From Polychytrium aggregatum (lineage: Eukaryota; Chytridiomycota; Chytridiomycetes; Polychytriales): DNA of 64,000 nucleotides. Numbering within the stretch: position 1 is the stretch's first letter; each line of letters opens with the position of its first letter. A program made the translations under genes and the position numbers. The stretch covers positions 310,001 through 374,000 of the forward strand of contig NW_026516208.1 of assembly GCF_025602895.1 (NCBI RefSeq), written 5' to 3'. The notes under the pieces were generated by a model. That model saw only the letters and a program-made list of their open reading frames with translations, was not told the DNA's origin and did no database searches. Shown here piece after piece: positions 22,904 to 38,098 of the stretch.

Positions 22904-23264
22904 GGCAGCAACGGGTCGTGCATGGGGCTGGGCGCTGGGGATGAGACAGGGACGGAATCGCCTCGGGCGGACTGGTGGATGGATAGATGGATGGATGGGC
23001 GGCAGAGCGGGATCGGGACTGGGACCGGGTGGCCATCGTGGCGAAATGCGACGCAGCAGGAGCAAGGTTCGATGGTGTTCCGTGGTCGGCTCTGATCGAG
23101 CGGCCTGCCGCCCTGACGCTCGGCCCGCCAAACTCCTTGCAGCAGTGCATCCAGGACACAGCACGACATGTATTCAGCAAGGCATGGGCGAGCCCGGCTC
23201 GACAGCGTTCATCACCTCTTGTCGAGAGGACGGTCTGCCGGCTCCAGGAATGTTCCCCCAGACT
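22904..23264 (-). other. Spacer between two minus-strand genes
   Basis: About 360 bp between the stop of the LRR gene and the start of the hypothetical gene; expected 3' UTR and promoter. The minus frame is open upstream of the ATG but lacks conserved content. Confidence 0.4.
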
Positions 23265-25799
23265 TCACTCGGGCTTGGGGCAGACACTCGGCCGGTGCCC
23301 ATCAACGGCTGCCCTCAGCTCGCCAATGACCCGTCGGTTTGCGGCAGAGGCTCTGAGAGCCACCTCGCCGAGCTTTGGCATCCGAGGAAGCCCAGCAGCC
23401 AACGCTGCCTCCATGGTTACATCCAGAGCCGTGAGGGAGTCTGGGATCACAGCGGGGTCACTGTCTTCCGGACCGAGCAGCTGAAGCAGCGGCATCTGCG
23501 AGCAACTTCGGAGAAGCTCTTCGCCCGTAGCTCGATTGTACGCCCATGCCAGATGAAGGACTCGGATGGCCGCCATCGCCGGGGGGAGGCCATTCAGGCT
23601 CTTGAGCATCAGCGGCAGTGTCAGCGATTCCAGGATCAAGCCCAGGCTGGGTGGGAAGCCAACTAGGGACTCGAGCCGAAAGCACCCGGAGAGATCCAGA
23701 CTCGACATGTGCTCCAGGTGCTCGGGGAATCCGCGGAGACTCTCCAGAGACGGGGGGAGATGGAGTGTCTTGAGCCTCGGCGTTTGGGGAAACCCTTCGA
23801 GGGTCTTCAGCACCATGCAGTCGTTCATCCAAAGAGTCTCCAAGGAGTCGAGATGCACCGAAGCAATGTCCAGGCTCTTGATGTTTGGCGGAAAACGCAG
23901 CTCTCGGAGTGCCGGCATGCTCGGAAGACCCTTGAGCGATGTCAGCTTCGAGCACATGCCGATATCGATACAGACAATCGACTCAAGGGTCGTCGGCATG
24001 CCTTCCAGAGTGGCAATGGATCGGAGCAGACTCAGGCCTTTGAGCCGAGGCATCTCGGACATTCCACCAAGAGCCCTCAAATTGCAATGCTGCTGCAGAT
24101 GGAGTTCCTGGAGAGACGGAAGGACCGACGGCATTCCCTCGAGGCTCGTGAGGGGCAAGTCGAGCGAAAGCATCTCCAGCGAGTCCATGGCGGGCATTCC
24201 TCTGAGCGACTCGAGTGCTGATCCTTTGAGGCTCAGTCGTCGGATCGAGTTCAGCCAGGCTGGCATGAACCTGAGATCCGTGGCCGACATGGGCAGCTTC
24301 AGTTCGACCAACGCCGGCATCTGCGCGAGTCCGTTTGCCAGCCTCAGTCGGGTACACGCCGACAAGTCCAAGAGACGGATCGTTTGGAGGTATTCGGGGA
24401 CTTGGTTCAGGGACTCGATCGATGCCGGCAAAACAAGCGACTGCAGCCGTGGGGTCCTTGAGCGCTTTCTGGATGAGCACGCTGCGCTGTGCGAACTGCC
24501 CTTCCCGCTGGCTGGCGAGTCCGGATGTCCGCTGAGCCAGCTCAGGTTCGCCACCGACCCATGAATCGATAGCGTTTCCAGTTCGGGCATCGATGGAAGC
24601 TCCTCGAATCCGTATTCTGGCTCGTCAACCACAAGATGAAGGGTTGTGATGGTCTGGAGAGTTGCAGCGAGTGCATCGAGGCCACAGAGCGACGACGACA
24701 GCCACAGTTCCGCCAGCGACGGCATTACGGTGCCCAGGCCGCCGTCGGTGCGAGATGGAGACTTTTCTTTGGGCGATTCCGCCGAGTACGTCGCTGGGCT
24801 CAGCAGACGGGAGAGGCAGTCGCTGGATTGCGGAAGTTTGAGGGTTCGCAGTCGTGGCAGCTTGGGCAAGCCTTGGAAGGATACGAGACGGGGACACGCA
24901 GAAATGTCCAGCGACATGAGGCATTGGAAACTCTGTGGCATGCCGTCGAAACTGAGCAGTGACCTGGGCAAGGCAAGAGCGGACAGCATCGGCAATGCCG
25001 GCATGCCATCCAGATCTTCGACGATTCCCTGGGGCTGCGTATCGACGACGACGAGTGATTCCAGACCGTCGAGACCCCGGGGTCGGTCCGAGAGCGGCAA
25101 GAAGGAGCAGTTGACCAATGCCAAGTTTCTCAAGTACGTCTTTTCGAGAAAGTAGTGCTCGTGGGGCAGGAGACAGGACATGTGCTTGTCGGTGTGGAAG
25201 GGATGGCTCGGGAATCGCGCGACGGTGAGGAGCCCATCAAAGTGCCCGTAGCGTCTCGAATACAGGCAGTGCCTGCAAGAGTTCACCCGCAGAATCTGCG
25301 AGCTGTCAAAGAGCTGGAACTGCTCCTGCGGACACAGATCTGCAATGTTGCTGGGGATGCTTTTGATGGCGCAAAGGCAGCGGAGCGACTTCATCTTTCT
25401 GAGGGCCTGGGCAAGGAGGTCCTGAATCTTGCTTCCCTCCATCGCCGGCAGCTTGACAAAGGCCCACCAGAGAGGGAGCTCCTTCTGGTATGCCCCGCGG
25501 CCTTGCGGATAACCATCCTTTCGGCCGAGGAAGGAGCACACGCCCTCGAGGACAGCCCTCCGGTCGATGCCCTGGAGATTTGCAAACACAGCCTCGGTGA
25601 CCTTGAGGCGACGATAGAGCTTGTTCATCCACGGGTCTGTGGAGGTGAGAGACAGGACGCCCCGGTACTGCCGAGCGAGCTGCGGAAGCCGGCCCAGGGT
25701 CGGTAGATCCAGAAACCGGACAAAGCTATCATTGCACACGAGGATGGTGAGGAGGTCGTGGTTGGAAAGGGAGGAACGGGCGCTGTCGAGAGACGCCAT
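23265..25799 (-). CDS. Intronless leucine-rich-repeat protein, F-box-like N-terminus
   Basis: 844 residues from the ATG at 25799 (MASLDSARSSL), with no intron needed, unlike nearly all neighbours. The first 250 residues or so are helical, with an opening F-box-like run (FVRFLDLPTLGRLPQLARQY), a WW pair (LPLWWAFVKLPAM) and a Cys-containing stretch (SCRHCLYSRRYGH). The rest is a solenoid of 20-23-residue repeats alternating two flavours: L-x-SLxGMPxMPxLxxLxLP and a second with a short SLDLSxC strand (MSSLDLSGCFRLESLVGFPP). About 20 repeats can be counted roughly. No signal peptide or membrane helix. The frame stays open upstream to 26174, but that overlaps the kinase leader and looks non-coding. 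Such solenoids bind protein partners; no catalytic domain is visible. Confidence 0.82.
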   Translation of the reverse strand: MASLDSARSSLSNHDLLTILVCNDSFVRFLDLPTLGRLPQLARQYRGVLSLTSTDPWMNKLYRRLKVTEAVFANLQGIDRRAVLEGVCSFLGRKDGYPQGRGAYQKELPLWWAFVKLPAMEGSKIQDLLAQALRKMKSLRCLCAIKSIPSNIADLCPQEQFQLFDSSQILRVNSCRHCLYSRRYGHFDGLLTVARFPSHPFHTDKHMSCLLPHEHYFLEKTYLRNLALVNCSFLPLSDRPRGLDGLESLVVVDTQPQGIVEDLDGMPALPMLSALALPRSLLSFDGMPQSFQCLMSLDISACPRLVSFQGLPKLPRLRTLKLPQSSDCLSRLLSPATYSAESPKEKSPSRTDGGLGTVMPSLAELWLSSSLCGLDALAATLQTITTLHLVVDEPEYGFEELPSMPELETLSIHGSVANLSWLSGHPDSPASGKGSSHSAACSSRKRSRTPRLQSLVLPASIESLNQVPEYLQTIRLLDLSACTRLRLANGLAQMPALVELKLPMSATDLRFMPAWLNSIRRLSLKGSALESLRGMPAMDSLEMLSLDLPLTSLEGMPSVLPSLQELHLQQHCNLRALGGMSEMPRLKGLSLLRSIATLEGMPTTLESIVCIDIGMCSKLTSLKGLPSMPALRELRFPPNIKSLDIASVHLDSLETLWMNDCMVLKTLEGFPQTPRLKTLHLPPSLESLRGFPEHLEHMSSLDLSGCFRLESLVGFPPSLGLILESLTLPLMLKSLNGLPPAMAAIRVLHLAWAYNRATGEELLRSCSQMPLLQLLGPEDSDPAVIPDSLTALDVTMEAALAAGLPRMPKLGEVALRASAANRRVIGELRAAVDGHRPSVCPKPE

Positions 25800-26158
25800 G
25801 GTGGCCGAGATCGGGTCTAGATCCCGTGGTATTGCAGAGGACGTTGGAGAGCTGGCTTGCTGCGGCTGGACTTGGACTCGCTCTGTTGCTCGGCCGACAT
25901 ATCCAGATGGCAGGAGGGCGCCAAAGACGAGCGGGAGGCCGAACGGCCGCGATTGCATCCGGCCAGCCCGGCGATCCGAGTGCGCAGCCAGGCGCGACGC
26001 GGCGGGGTCTGGTGACCAGGGGCGATCCGCCCAGCGAATCAGAGGCGGCCTGCCTGGATTGTGTCCCAAGGGTCGTCGTGCTGTCCCGCTGCTCCTCTCC
26101 AACTTGGCCTGCCCATCAAGCCCATCCAGCTCTTCCAGCCCATCGGCTCCCTCCAACC
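25800..26158. promoter_or_regulatory. Divergent promoter, LRR gene / TKL-type kinase
   Basis: About 360 bp separate the two start codons, so the pair probably shares promoter elements. No clear TATA or repeated site was seen. Confidence 0.45.
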
Positions 26159-26893
26159 ATGGCCACCGGGGCACCCCCAGCAGACGACTGGTTCGTCCCG
26201 GCCGATGCCGTCACCAACTGGTCCCCTCGTCCCATCGCCACCGGTGCTTTCGGCGAAGTCTTCATCGCGAGATACCGCAACCGGGATGTCGCTGTCAAGC
26301 AGCTCAAGGAGCGGATCGGCGCCCGCGAGCTTGCCGACTTTTGCCAGGAGGTCAGGGTCTGGTACCAACTGGACCATCCGCACATTCTCCCCCTCCTCGG
26401 CGCCTGTGACAAGGATGAGACCGGCGGCGGCTCTCTCCGACCCTTCATGGTCTCGCCGTTCATGCCGCGCGGCACCCTGAGCACATACGTCTCAGACCAT
26501 ACCCCTCGTTCCGAAGAGAGGCTCCGTCTACTCTTCCAGGTCGCCGCCGGCATGGCGTACCTCCACAGCAAGGACATCATCCACGGAGACCTCAAGGCCA
26601 ACAACATTCTTCTCGACGCAGGCCTGAACGCCGTCGTCACCGACTTTGGCATGTCCAAGACTCGGAATGCATCGAGTTCCGTGACCCAGCTCGCACCGGG
26701 CACGCACGCCGGCGGAACCGTCCTCTTCATGGCCCCAGAGATGCATGATCTGCAGCGGCCATCGCCATCGACCCGTCGCACCGACGTTTACGCCTTTGGC
26801 ATGACAGTCTACCAGGTCTTCAACGACCGCGGTGCCGTTTGGGTTGTCGACGATGGATATTTGCTCCAGACGGTCATAGGTCATAGGTCATAG
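26159..26893 (+). CDS. TKL-like protein kinase, truncated in the C-lobe
   Basis: 244-residue intronless frame from the ATG at 26159. Kinase landmarks in order: Gly loop ATGAFGEVFIA (28-38), VAVK Lys47, alpha-C Glu in FCQEVRVW, catalytic loop IHGDLKANN (141-149; HGD in place of HRD), DFG (162-164), MAPE (191-194) and DVYAFGM with the structural Asp209. Residues fit the tyrosine-kinase-like group. The frame stops right after LLQTVIG, where family members continue for another 50-60 residues (subdomains X-XI, helices G-I). The stop falls in a 7-nt tandem repeat. All nucleotide-binding and catalytic residues are present, but the C-lobe is incomplete, so stable folding is doubtful. Divergent from the LRR gene. 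Confidence 0.82.
   Translation: MATGAPPADDWFVPADAVTNWSPRPIATGAFGEVFIARYRNRDVAVKQLKERIGARELADFCQEVRVWYQLDHPHILPLLGACDKDETGGGSLRPFMVSPFMPRGTLSTYVSDHTPRSEERLRLLFQVAAGMAYLHSKDIIHGDLKANNILLDAGLNAVVTDFGMSKTRNASSSVTQLAPGTHAGGTVLFMAPEMHDLQRPSPSTRRTDVYAFGMTVYQVFNDRGAVWVVDDGYLLQTVIGHRS
26873..26893 (+). repeat. gtcatag x3 at kinase 3' end
   Basis: Three head-to-tail copies of a 7-nt unit; the third supplies the TAG stop of the kinase. As 7 is not a multiple of 3, each added or lost unit changes the reading frame. Confidence 0.85.
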
Positions 26894-27073
26894 GTGCGTC
26901 GGCTATATTCATCTGTCAGATAACAGGGTGGTATTGTTTCCAAAAATACAAAGTGCATGCGACTGATGCATCAGGTGGTAAATGGAGAAGCTGATATGGA
27001 TCGGCGGGGGGTGTCCAAAGCGGACGCCGAAGTGGCTGGAGCGACGTGATGGATGTTGGGCTGACGGTGATGC

Positions 27074-29539
27074 TCAGAGCGCTTCCTGTGCGAGCTTGGC
27101 TGTTCTCTCGGCTTTCTCAGCCTGACGCTTGCGGAATGCGAGGCTGAGGACAAAGCCCGAGGACACAAGCATGCAGGCTCCACCAAAGAGAATAGCAGGA
27201 ATAAAGTTGATCGTGGTGGAGCCATCCGAGTTGTGCGTGGTGCAGCGATCGATGATGAGGCCGGCCAGAGGAGATCCGAACAGGTTTCCAATCGTAAAGC
27301 TCTACACAACAGAACAGACAAGCAACATGAGCATTCAGTGCAATATGGGCACTTGGTGCAACCTGCATCCAGGCTGTATCCAGTCGGATTCTCAAAGCAA
27401 ACCGGCCACGCTGCTTACGGAATAGAGCATGCCGTTGATGGAGGCAATGTTCTTTGTCTTGAAGAGCTCGGCGATGACTGGGAGGAGAGGAAGCATCGAT
27501 CGGGGGCGAGTCAGTGGATGCAGATGTGCGCGTCTGTGACTGTGGATCGCGTTGGTTTCAATACTTACCAGTTGGGAACAAGCTGATGAAGCCGCCAATG
27601 AAGCCTGGAGTGGAAGGAAGGAGATTGAGGCAACCATTGTCAGAGAAGCACCCGGAGTGCATTGTAACCGCCACCTGCCAGTACTCGCAGTCCACGATCC
27701 ACAGAATTGAGGCAGCAACATCAGCAGCATATCGATCATACGTACTGCCAAAGATGATCGCGAATACCATCAGGGACCAGAGGGCGGTCGAGAACGGCCA
27801 TATCAACAGCACCGACAGCGAGGCGACACTGATGGTGACGGTCAGGGTGTTCATGTGGCCGAAACGATCAGCCGAGTATCCCCAGAGGAGGCGACCGACA
27901 GCCGAGGCACCGTTCAAGACACCGAGAAGCAGGGCAGCATTGTCGGTCGAGATGCCGTAGTACACAGCATAGGCTGTGAAGCGCAACGAGATGGCATCAG
28001 CACAGGCATGAGATGTGTACGATCCGGACGGCGATATGCTGGCAGTCGACACAGATAGAGTTGCTCAGCCACAATACTTACACGACAGGAAGAAGAACGG
28101 GATGAAGTAACCAAAGGTGTTGAAGAAGGCGACAATGTAGAGACAAGTAAAGTCCCAGATCCTGAACATGCCAAAGTCGATCGCGGCCGCACGCTGATGG
28201 GAGTGGAAGAGGGAGATTGATCAGAGCCCATGGCAGGCTGAACAAGCACAGAGAATGCGACCAGCGCCATTCGCAACTGGGTTCTGCATGCAAACCTACC
28301 TTGGATGCCACACGAGTCTTGTAGAACAACGCTGCGACAACCGTGGCTGCCAGATGCAAAGCGTCCGAGCCAGCAAGGCCGGCGAAGAGCCATGTCAGTG
28401 TCAGTGTCAAATGGAAACAGGATGGACCTGTCTCAGGCTCCAGCCCATCGAACGGCAGCATGCATCACTCATACATACCGACGAGACACACAATGCCGTT
28501 GATGCAGAGAGCCCAGCGCCATTCCAAGAGTCGGATGAGCAGGCGGATCAGGGGACTCAGGGCCAGGCCGCCGACGCCGCTACCGGCGACAGCGATGCCA
28601 ACTGCCATGCCACGCTTCTTTTCGAACCATTGGGAGATGATGCTAATGGCGGGCATGTACGCAAACGAGCTGCCGACGCCAAACAGGACGGCTTGCGATA
28701 CCCAGATGTGCCATGCTTCGGTCGCAAAGGACGAGGCAATGTAGCCCAGGCCCGTCAAGGCACCGCCAATGATGGCGACGGGGCGATATCCGTACTTGTC
28801 AGCCAGTCTATAGACGATGGGGGTCGAGATGCAAGGTTAGATCGACTTGACATGCGACAGGGCAGTGTCCGGAAGCGGCTCGTCTCCGCCATGGCTCTCC
28901 GTGTCAAGACTGCCATCGACCATGAACATCACGGCGCAGGTCCGACACCTGTGGACGGACATGGATGCAGACTGGAGACCTCACTCTGGTCAAAGAACCA
29001 GTTCACTCAGCCCAAGACTGCTTGCACAGGAATCCAACACACCTTCCGGCTGGAATTGCGTAAAGCGGCAGACCACAGGCACTGATCGAGCCGATAAAGG
29101 CGATCGACAGGTTGGAGGCATCTGGTTGGAAGTAGATAGTCGGTTAGATGAGCTTGGCTGGTGCAGTATCGGCCGATTCCCGAGTCCAGGCGAGACGACC
29201 TGGAGTGCATGGTTCGCAGCTTGTTGAACCAGCCGGACAGAGCAGCCGCGCCATGCAAGACTCACTTGGAAAGATTTGCCCTGCGGTAAAGTGCTGCAGA
29301 TACACGCCAAAGGCCGAGGTACCGCCGACGATAAAGAAATGGACCCAGAAGCTGGCGATGACGACGACCCAGCCGTATCCGCCTTCGGGGTGTGGCTCGG
29401 GGGCCGAAACTGGGTCTACGGTGTCGACGATGACGATTTCCTCGCCGAGCTTTGTGGAGTGGACGTCGGCCTCGTGTGGCTGCGCCAAAGTGTGGTTGGT
29501 GGTGTTGGTTTTTTGCGAGGATTCGCTTGGTGGTGCCAT
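27074..29539 (-). CDS. Monocarboxylate-transporter-like MFS permease (SLC16/Mch type)
   Basis: Twelve-helix major facilitator of the monocarboxylate porter family. Start ATG 29539 (MAPPSESSQK); a hydrophilic N-terminus of about 52 residues leads to the family signature GGYGWVVV (53-60) at the start of helix 1. Many short exons follow on the minus strand. Clear pieces are exon 1 29539-29266; LSIAFIGSISACGLPLYAIP near 29120-29050; the helix 4-6 block with YMPAISIISQWFEKKRGMA near 28800-28470; FGMFRIWDFTCLYIVAFFNT near 28190-28080; the LLWGYSADRFGHM loop between the two halves near 27880; and the final exon ending KLAQEAL at 27076. Substrate cannot be read; fungal homologs move short organic acids, riboflavin or related solutes. 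Exact inner exon borders were not all fixed. Confidence 0.85.
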
Positions 29540-30788
29540 TGGGACGGTGCGTTGCCAAAGAATGAGATGCAGAAGGGAGGAGTGCGATGCGATGTGGTGC
29601 GATGTGGTGCGATGCGGGCGGGTGGGAGTCTAGGAAGAGGCCGGGATGGAGTGCTTTGATGCTCGCTCTGCCCGAGGGGGCAGACTCCCGGCGATATATA
29701 TTCTCTCTCGCCTTTTTTTTCCTTCTGGCAGCTGGAGCCATGGAATTTTCCTGTGGGGCCGGCCTGGCTGCTGACAATCGCGCGACCGCACGGTGTCGAC
29801 GAGCCCAACAGAGCAAATGGGGGCTGAGCATTTCAAATGGCCTTGTTCGATCACGCCCGATCGGCTAATCCTCGGCAAATCCACGGGCACCGCGCTCGAC
29901 GACGCCGGTGACTCTGCAGACACAACCGGGCTGCGGCTGCAGGGCCCTCCTGGGGCAGGGGCACAGGCGCTTCCCACGGCCAGGGCCGCAGCGGAAACAG
30001 GTGTTCGCAGCCCCGAAGCCATCGCCGCAAGTAACTGGTAGTGCCTGCGCGGGCTGCGCCGGCTGCGACACGGCCTGAACGAAGCGCAGGGCCGATCCCA
30101 GGGCACAGGCGGCATTGCTTGGAGGCAAGACATGGCCGATGCACCCCAGACACGATTGGAATCGTGGTGGTGGTGGTGACAAACGATCGGGCTTTCGTGC
30201 AGCCAGCATCGGTCATGTCAAGCCGCACGAGCAACCACGGATCGCGAATCCAGCAATGGCCCTGTGGCGACTCTGCCATGAGCCGAGCATGTGCGCATCC
30301 ATTGGTCAGCGGTTTGAAACAGGTGTCGGAGGATGGCGTGGCCATGATACCCGGAAGACGGCGTGGCCAGGACGTCGTTGCCGCCGTCGTCGTTCTCCAA
30401 CACAAGCGTTGATGTTCTGTTCTGATCCGTTGTGGTTGGCCAATCAACTGGGCGAGCGAGATGCATCCACGTGACACACCGGCTCGAGTGCATTCGAGCC
30501 GGCAGCACATCCGCCCCGGTCGGCTGCTCTGCCTGTGGCCGTCTGGCTCACTGCCGCCGATCTCTGCGTGTTCCCTGGCTCTGGGCGTCGAGGAGCATCA
30601 CGGACTGCTTCCCCGGGTGCGCCGCTATTGTCTGTCTGGTCTTCCTGATCTCGCTCTTATCTGACGCACACATCATCCACAACTTGCGGACGCCCCGAGT
30701 ATCGACTGGAATCGATCCACTTGCTCTGCCCATCCAACCCACGCCCGATCCAGCTGCCTCCTCGCTCGACTCACTTCAGCGCCGGGCC
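29540..30788. promoter_or_regulatory. 1.2 kb divergent spacer, MFS / SNF5
   Basis: Contains a TATA-like AT run (about 29695-29703, reading AATATATAT on the minus strand) some 155 bp upstream of the transporter start. No conserved coding content was recognised in the remaining frames. Confidence 0.45.
29695..29703 (-). promoter_or_regulatory. Candidate TATA box for MFS gene
   Basis: Minus-strand GAATATATATCG in a GC-rich setting, upstream of the transporter ATG at 29539. Confidence 0.4.
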
Positions 30789-33150
30789 ATGTCCTTTAAT
30801 CCAAACGTGAGCTTTCCTTTGAGCGCCCAAGGCATGCAGTCTCAGCAATCTCAACAATCTCAGCAGCAACTGCACAGTCAGCAGTCTCAGCAGCATCAAC
30901 AGCAGCCACAATCGGGCTCGTACCCACAGCATATTTCCCAACCGATCGCCGCTCATGTTGGGGCTGATGCTGTCCCGCAGCAGCTCGCCCAGCAAGCCCT
31001 CAGCCAGCAATACTACTTTCATCTTGCCCAGCACCCGCAGAGGACTCAGGGCGTCCAGGCACAGCCTATTCCACAGGCCCAGCTGATGAACACATTCACC
31101 AACTTTGGTCCAGTTGCAGCACATGCACTTTCTCCTGCCGTCGGCTCCAAAATGCCGCCCGTCAAGATCACTCCCTCTCGACCAAGTAGGTTGTCTCTTC
31201 TTTTCTTTCGTTCCTCGCTCCTTCCTGCCTGTCCGATGAGCCACGATCTGCGGTTGCTGGATGAGGTTTCGATATGCCGTGATCGCATGTGCGGCTCCAA
31301 TCGTCGCCTTCGTGTCGCCGCGTATGAGCCTCGACACTCGTTTGGCCGAGCCCGTTCTGCTCTCTCGGTCGATCTGAGGGGATGGAGAGGCAAGCCGCTC
31401 GTGCTCGCCGGATAGGATCATGGCTTCTGGTGATAACCTTGGACCGATCTACGCATGCTGACTGACACTGCTGGTTTCGGGGGGTCGGGCAGTGAGCTCG
31501 CAGGCGGCTCCAGCAACGCCGATTCAACAAAAGTGGCATCCCATGATGGCACCGGCTGCCCAGGCCCAACAGGCCCAGCAAGCCCAGCAAATACAACAGA
31601 TGCATCAAATCCATCAAATCCATCAAATGCAGCAGATGCACCATATGCAGCATCTGCAGCCGCATCCACAGCCGCAGCCACAGCCCATGACGCAAGCCCA
31701 GCGGGTCCTGATGCTGCCCTTCCACAACGCCTATTCTACCCGGCTGAAGGAGGGCAACAGCTCGCTCCTGATATCAACACAGGGACCCCGGGCCACCACC
31801 AAAAAGCGTACGATGGCGGAGACGAGTGACTCGGAGCTCAGCTTCAGCGACGACTCGGACGACGGCGAAGCGACAACACGGCGGACCACTCGCTCAAGCG
31901 CCCAGGGCTCGGCCGCTCACACCAACGGGCCACACACCAGTCAGTCGGCTGGAGCCAATGTGCTGCGAAATCTGATGCGCAAGACACGACATCGATATTT
32001 GCATCGACGAGAGTCCGAGCACATTGCCACTGTCGAGGAGATCTTGGTGCCGATCCGTATCGAGCTCGAGCTAGACGGCTTCCGAATCCGCGACTCGTTT
32101 ACATGGAACTTGAATGGTATGGCAAAGCCGCTGCCGCCGCAAGCTTCTGAGACTCTGCTGGATTGCAGCTGCTCCTCTGCCTTGGTGACTTGTGTGTCCA
32201 AGTCGACGATCGCACTCACGATGCCTCTGCGTCCCCCCTCGCTATCCCCACCCAGAGAAACTCATGACGCCGGACCACTTTGCCGAGCTATTCTGTGACG
32301 ACTTGGATCTTCCCGCGAACGTATACGCCCGCCAGATCTCAACCAGCATTCGACAACAACTCTCCGAGTACGCTAGCTCACACGAGATTCCGCTGAACTT
32401 TGGCGAAGACTCGAGAGTCGCCATCCAGGTTCGTAGCCTTAGTGCAGAGCGCCGTCATCCCCTTGTTGATGTTGAATGTTGATGTTGATGTTGATGTTGG
32501 TGTTTTTGATACACCTTCTGCCTCTTTCCAGCTCGACATTCTTGTTGGCAACGTGCAGCTGAGGGATCAGTTCGAATGGGATGTGGCCTCCCCTTTGACG
32601 CCCGAGGAGTTTGCAAAGGGCTTGGCAAGCGACCTTGGATTAGGAGGAGAGTTTGTTACCATCATCGCTCATAGGTAAGGCTGGCTGTAGCTGTCGCTGC
32701 TGATGCAAAACCAGTTCCTGCAAACTTGATGCGCTGCATTATTTCGACTTGATCAAGCACGCAGCTGAATCCTGCTTTAATACTCTGTTCTATATCGCTG
32801 ACGGTAACAGTATCCACGAACAACTGCAGCAGACACGGATGTCGTTCCTGGAGCAGTCGTTCCGGTCATCGCCATCACTGCTAAGAGTGATTCGGGACGA
32901 CAAGGACGCGGACGAGTGGACACCATATATTGACGTTTTGACGCCCGACGAGATCGAAAGGAACTTGATTCTGGCCGAGCGGACCTCGAGGTATGGCCGT
33001 TGCGCTGGGCAGAGCGTCAAGCCCGATAGGGATGGCTGTGTCGAGGCGAGCGAACTGACGGAACGTGTCTTGCTCCCCATGATATTTAGACGCTTGAGAC
33101 GATCCAACATGATCAGCCTCGGCAAGCGAATCCGACCATCGCGATACTAG
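30789..33150 (+). CDS. SNF5: SNF5/SMARCB1/SFH1 chromatin-remodelling subunit
   Basis: Core subunit of SWI/SNF or RSC remodellers; in the known complexes it contacts the nucleosome acidic patch. Six exons: 30789-31185, 31493-32116, 32256-32428, 32532-32674, 32811-32990 and 33090-33150, giving 525 residues. The N-terminal half is Gln/His-rich low complexity ([24 protein letters not shown]), as in yeast Snf5. The SNF5 domain starts at [20 protein letters not shown], then [19 protein letters not shown], and the second repeat [18 protein letters not shown]. The basic tail [20 protein letters not shown] mirrors the C-terminal basic helix of SMARCB1. Only one paralog is in the window, so SNF5 and SFH1 cannot be told apart; the Q-rich N-terminus leans to SNF5. 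Confidence 0.94.
32464..32500 (+). repeat. (GATGTT)n in SNF5 intron
   Basis: About six imperfect GATGTT units between exons 3 and 4 of SNF5. Confidence 0.8.
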
Positions 33151-33719
33151 AGGCAGCTGTGTCCGCGTTGGCTGCGAACCGCGAGGGCAGCAAGCTCCGA
33201 GGGCAGCAAGCAGAGTGCGGCAATACATTCGAGATGGATCTGAGGAACATTCATGATGAGGACGATGAGAACACAGAGCGTGGCTTGCTGGGGGGACGAA
33301 CGAGGGCAAGCGAGAGAGCCAGAGCCAGAGCGAGAGGCAGAGAGAGAGCCGGAAAGAGAGAGATGCACACAGAGAGACACACTCACCAAGCGAGACTCCA
33401 AGCGAGACTCAAGCGAGAGCGGTCTCTCCGTCTCGCTCCCGTCTCGCTCCCGTCTCGCTCCCGTCCCGTCCTGCGCCAGACTTGTCCTCTCCAAGGTTGG
33501 ACTTCTGCTTGTCTGCGCTCTGCTCGTCTCCTTCCTCCTCCTCCCTGCCCACAGCGATCCCAGAGGTGCGGTCTCTGGCCTGCCGGTCCCGCCTGCCTTC
33601 CCCCCCGTCGCCGTAGCGGTGCTATTCTTTCCTCCACAGCCATCGCTAGCCTGTCGCAGCCCGATCCCCTCCTTTTCTCCCCTCGCTCTTTAATCTCTTC
33701 AGCTTGATCTTGCCCTTCA
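33151..33719 (+). other. Spacer SNF5 to SRPK with strand-asymmetric tracts
   Basis: A purine-rich GAGA/AGAG tract (about 33300-33420) is followed at once by a pyrimidine-rich tract with three to four cgtctcgctcc units (33429-33469). It lies in the expected SRPK promoter or 5' UTR. Frames here are low complexity. Confidence 0.6.
33429..33469 (+). repeat. cgtctcgctcc tandem repeat
   Basis: Three to four copies of an 11-nt unit upstream of SRPK. The preceding purine tract carries related sequence in inverted sense (agcgagac, agcgagag). Confidence 0.75.

Positions 33720-38098
<4,379 letters not shown>

Noticed and set aside
25800-26174. N-terminal extension of the LRR frame by about 125 residues
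   Set aside because: Overlaps the leader and start of the divergent kinase and has a non-conserved Arg/Pro composition.
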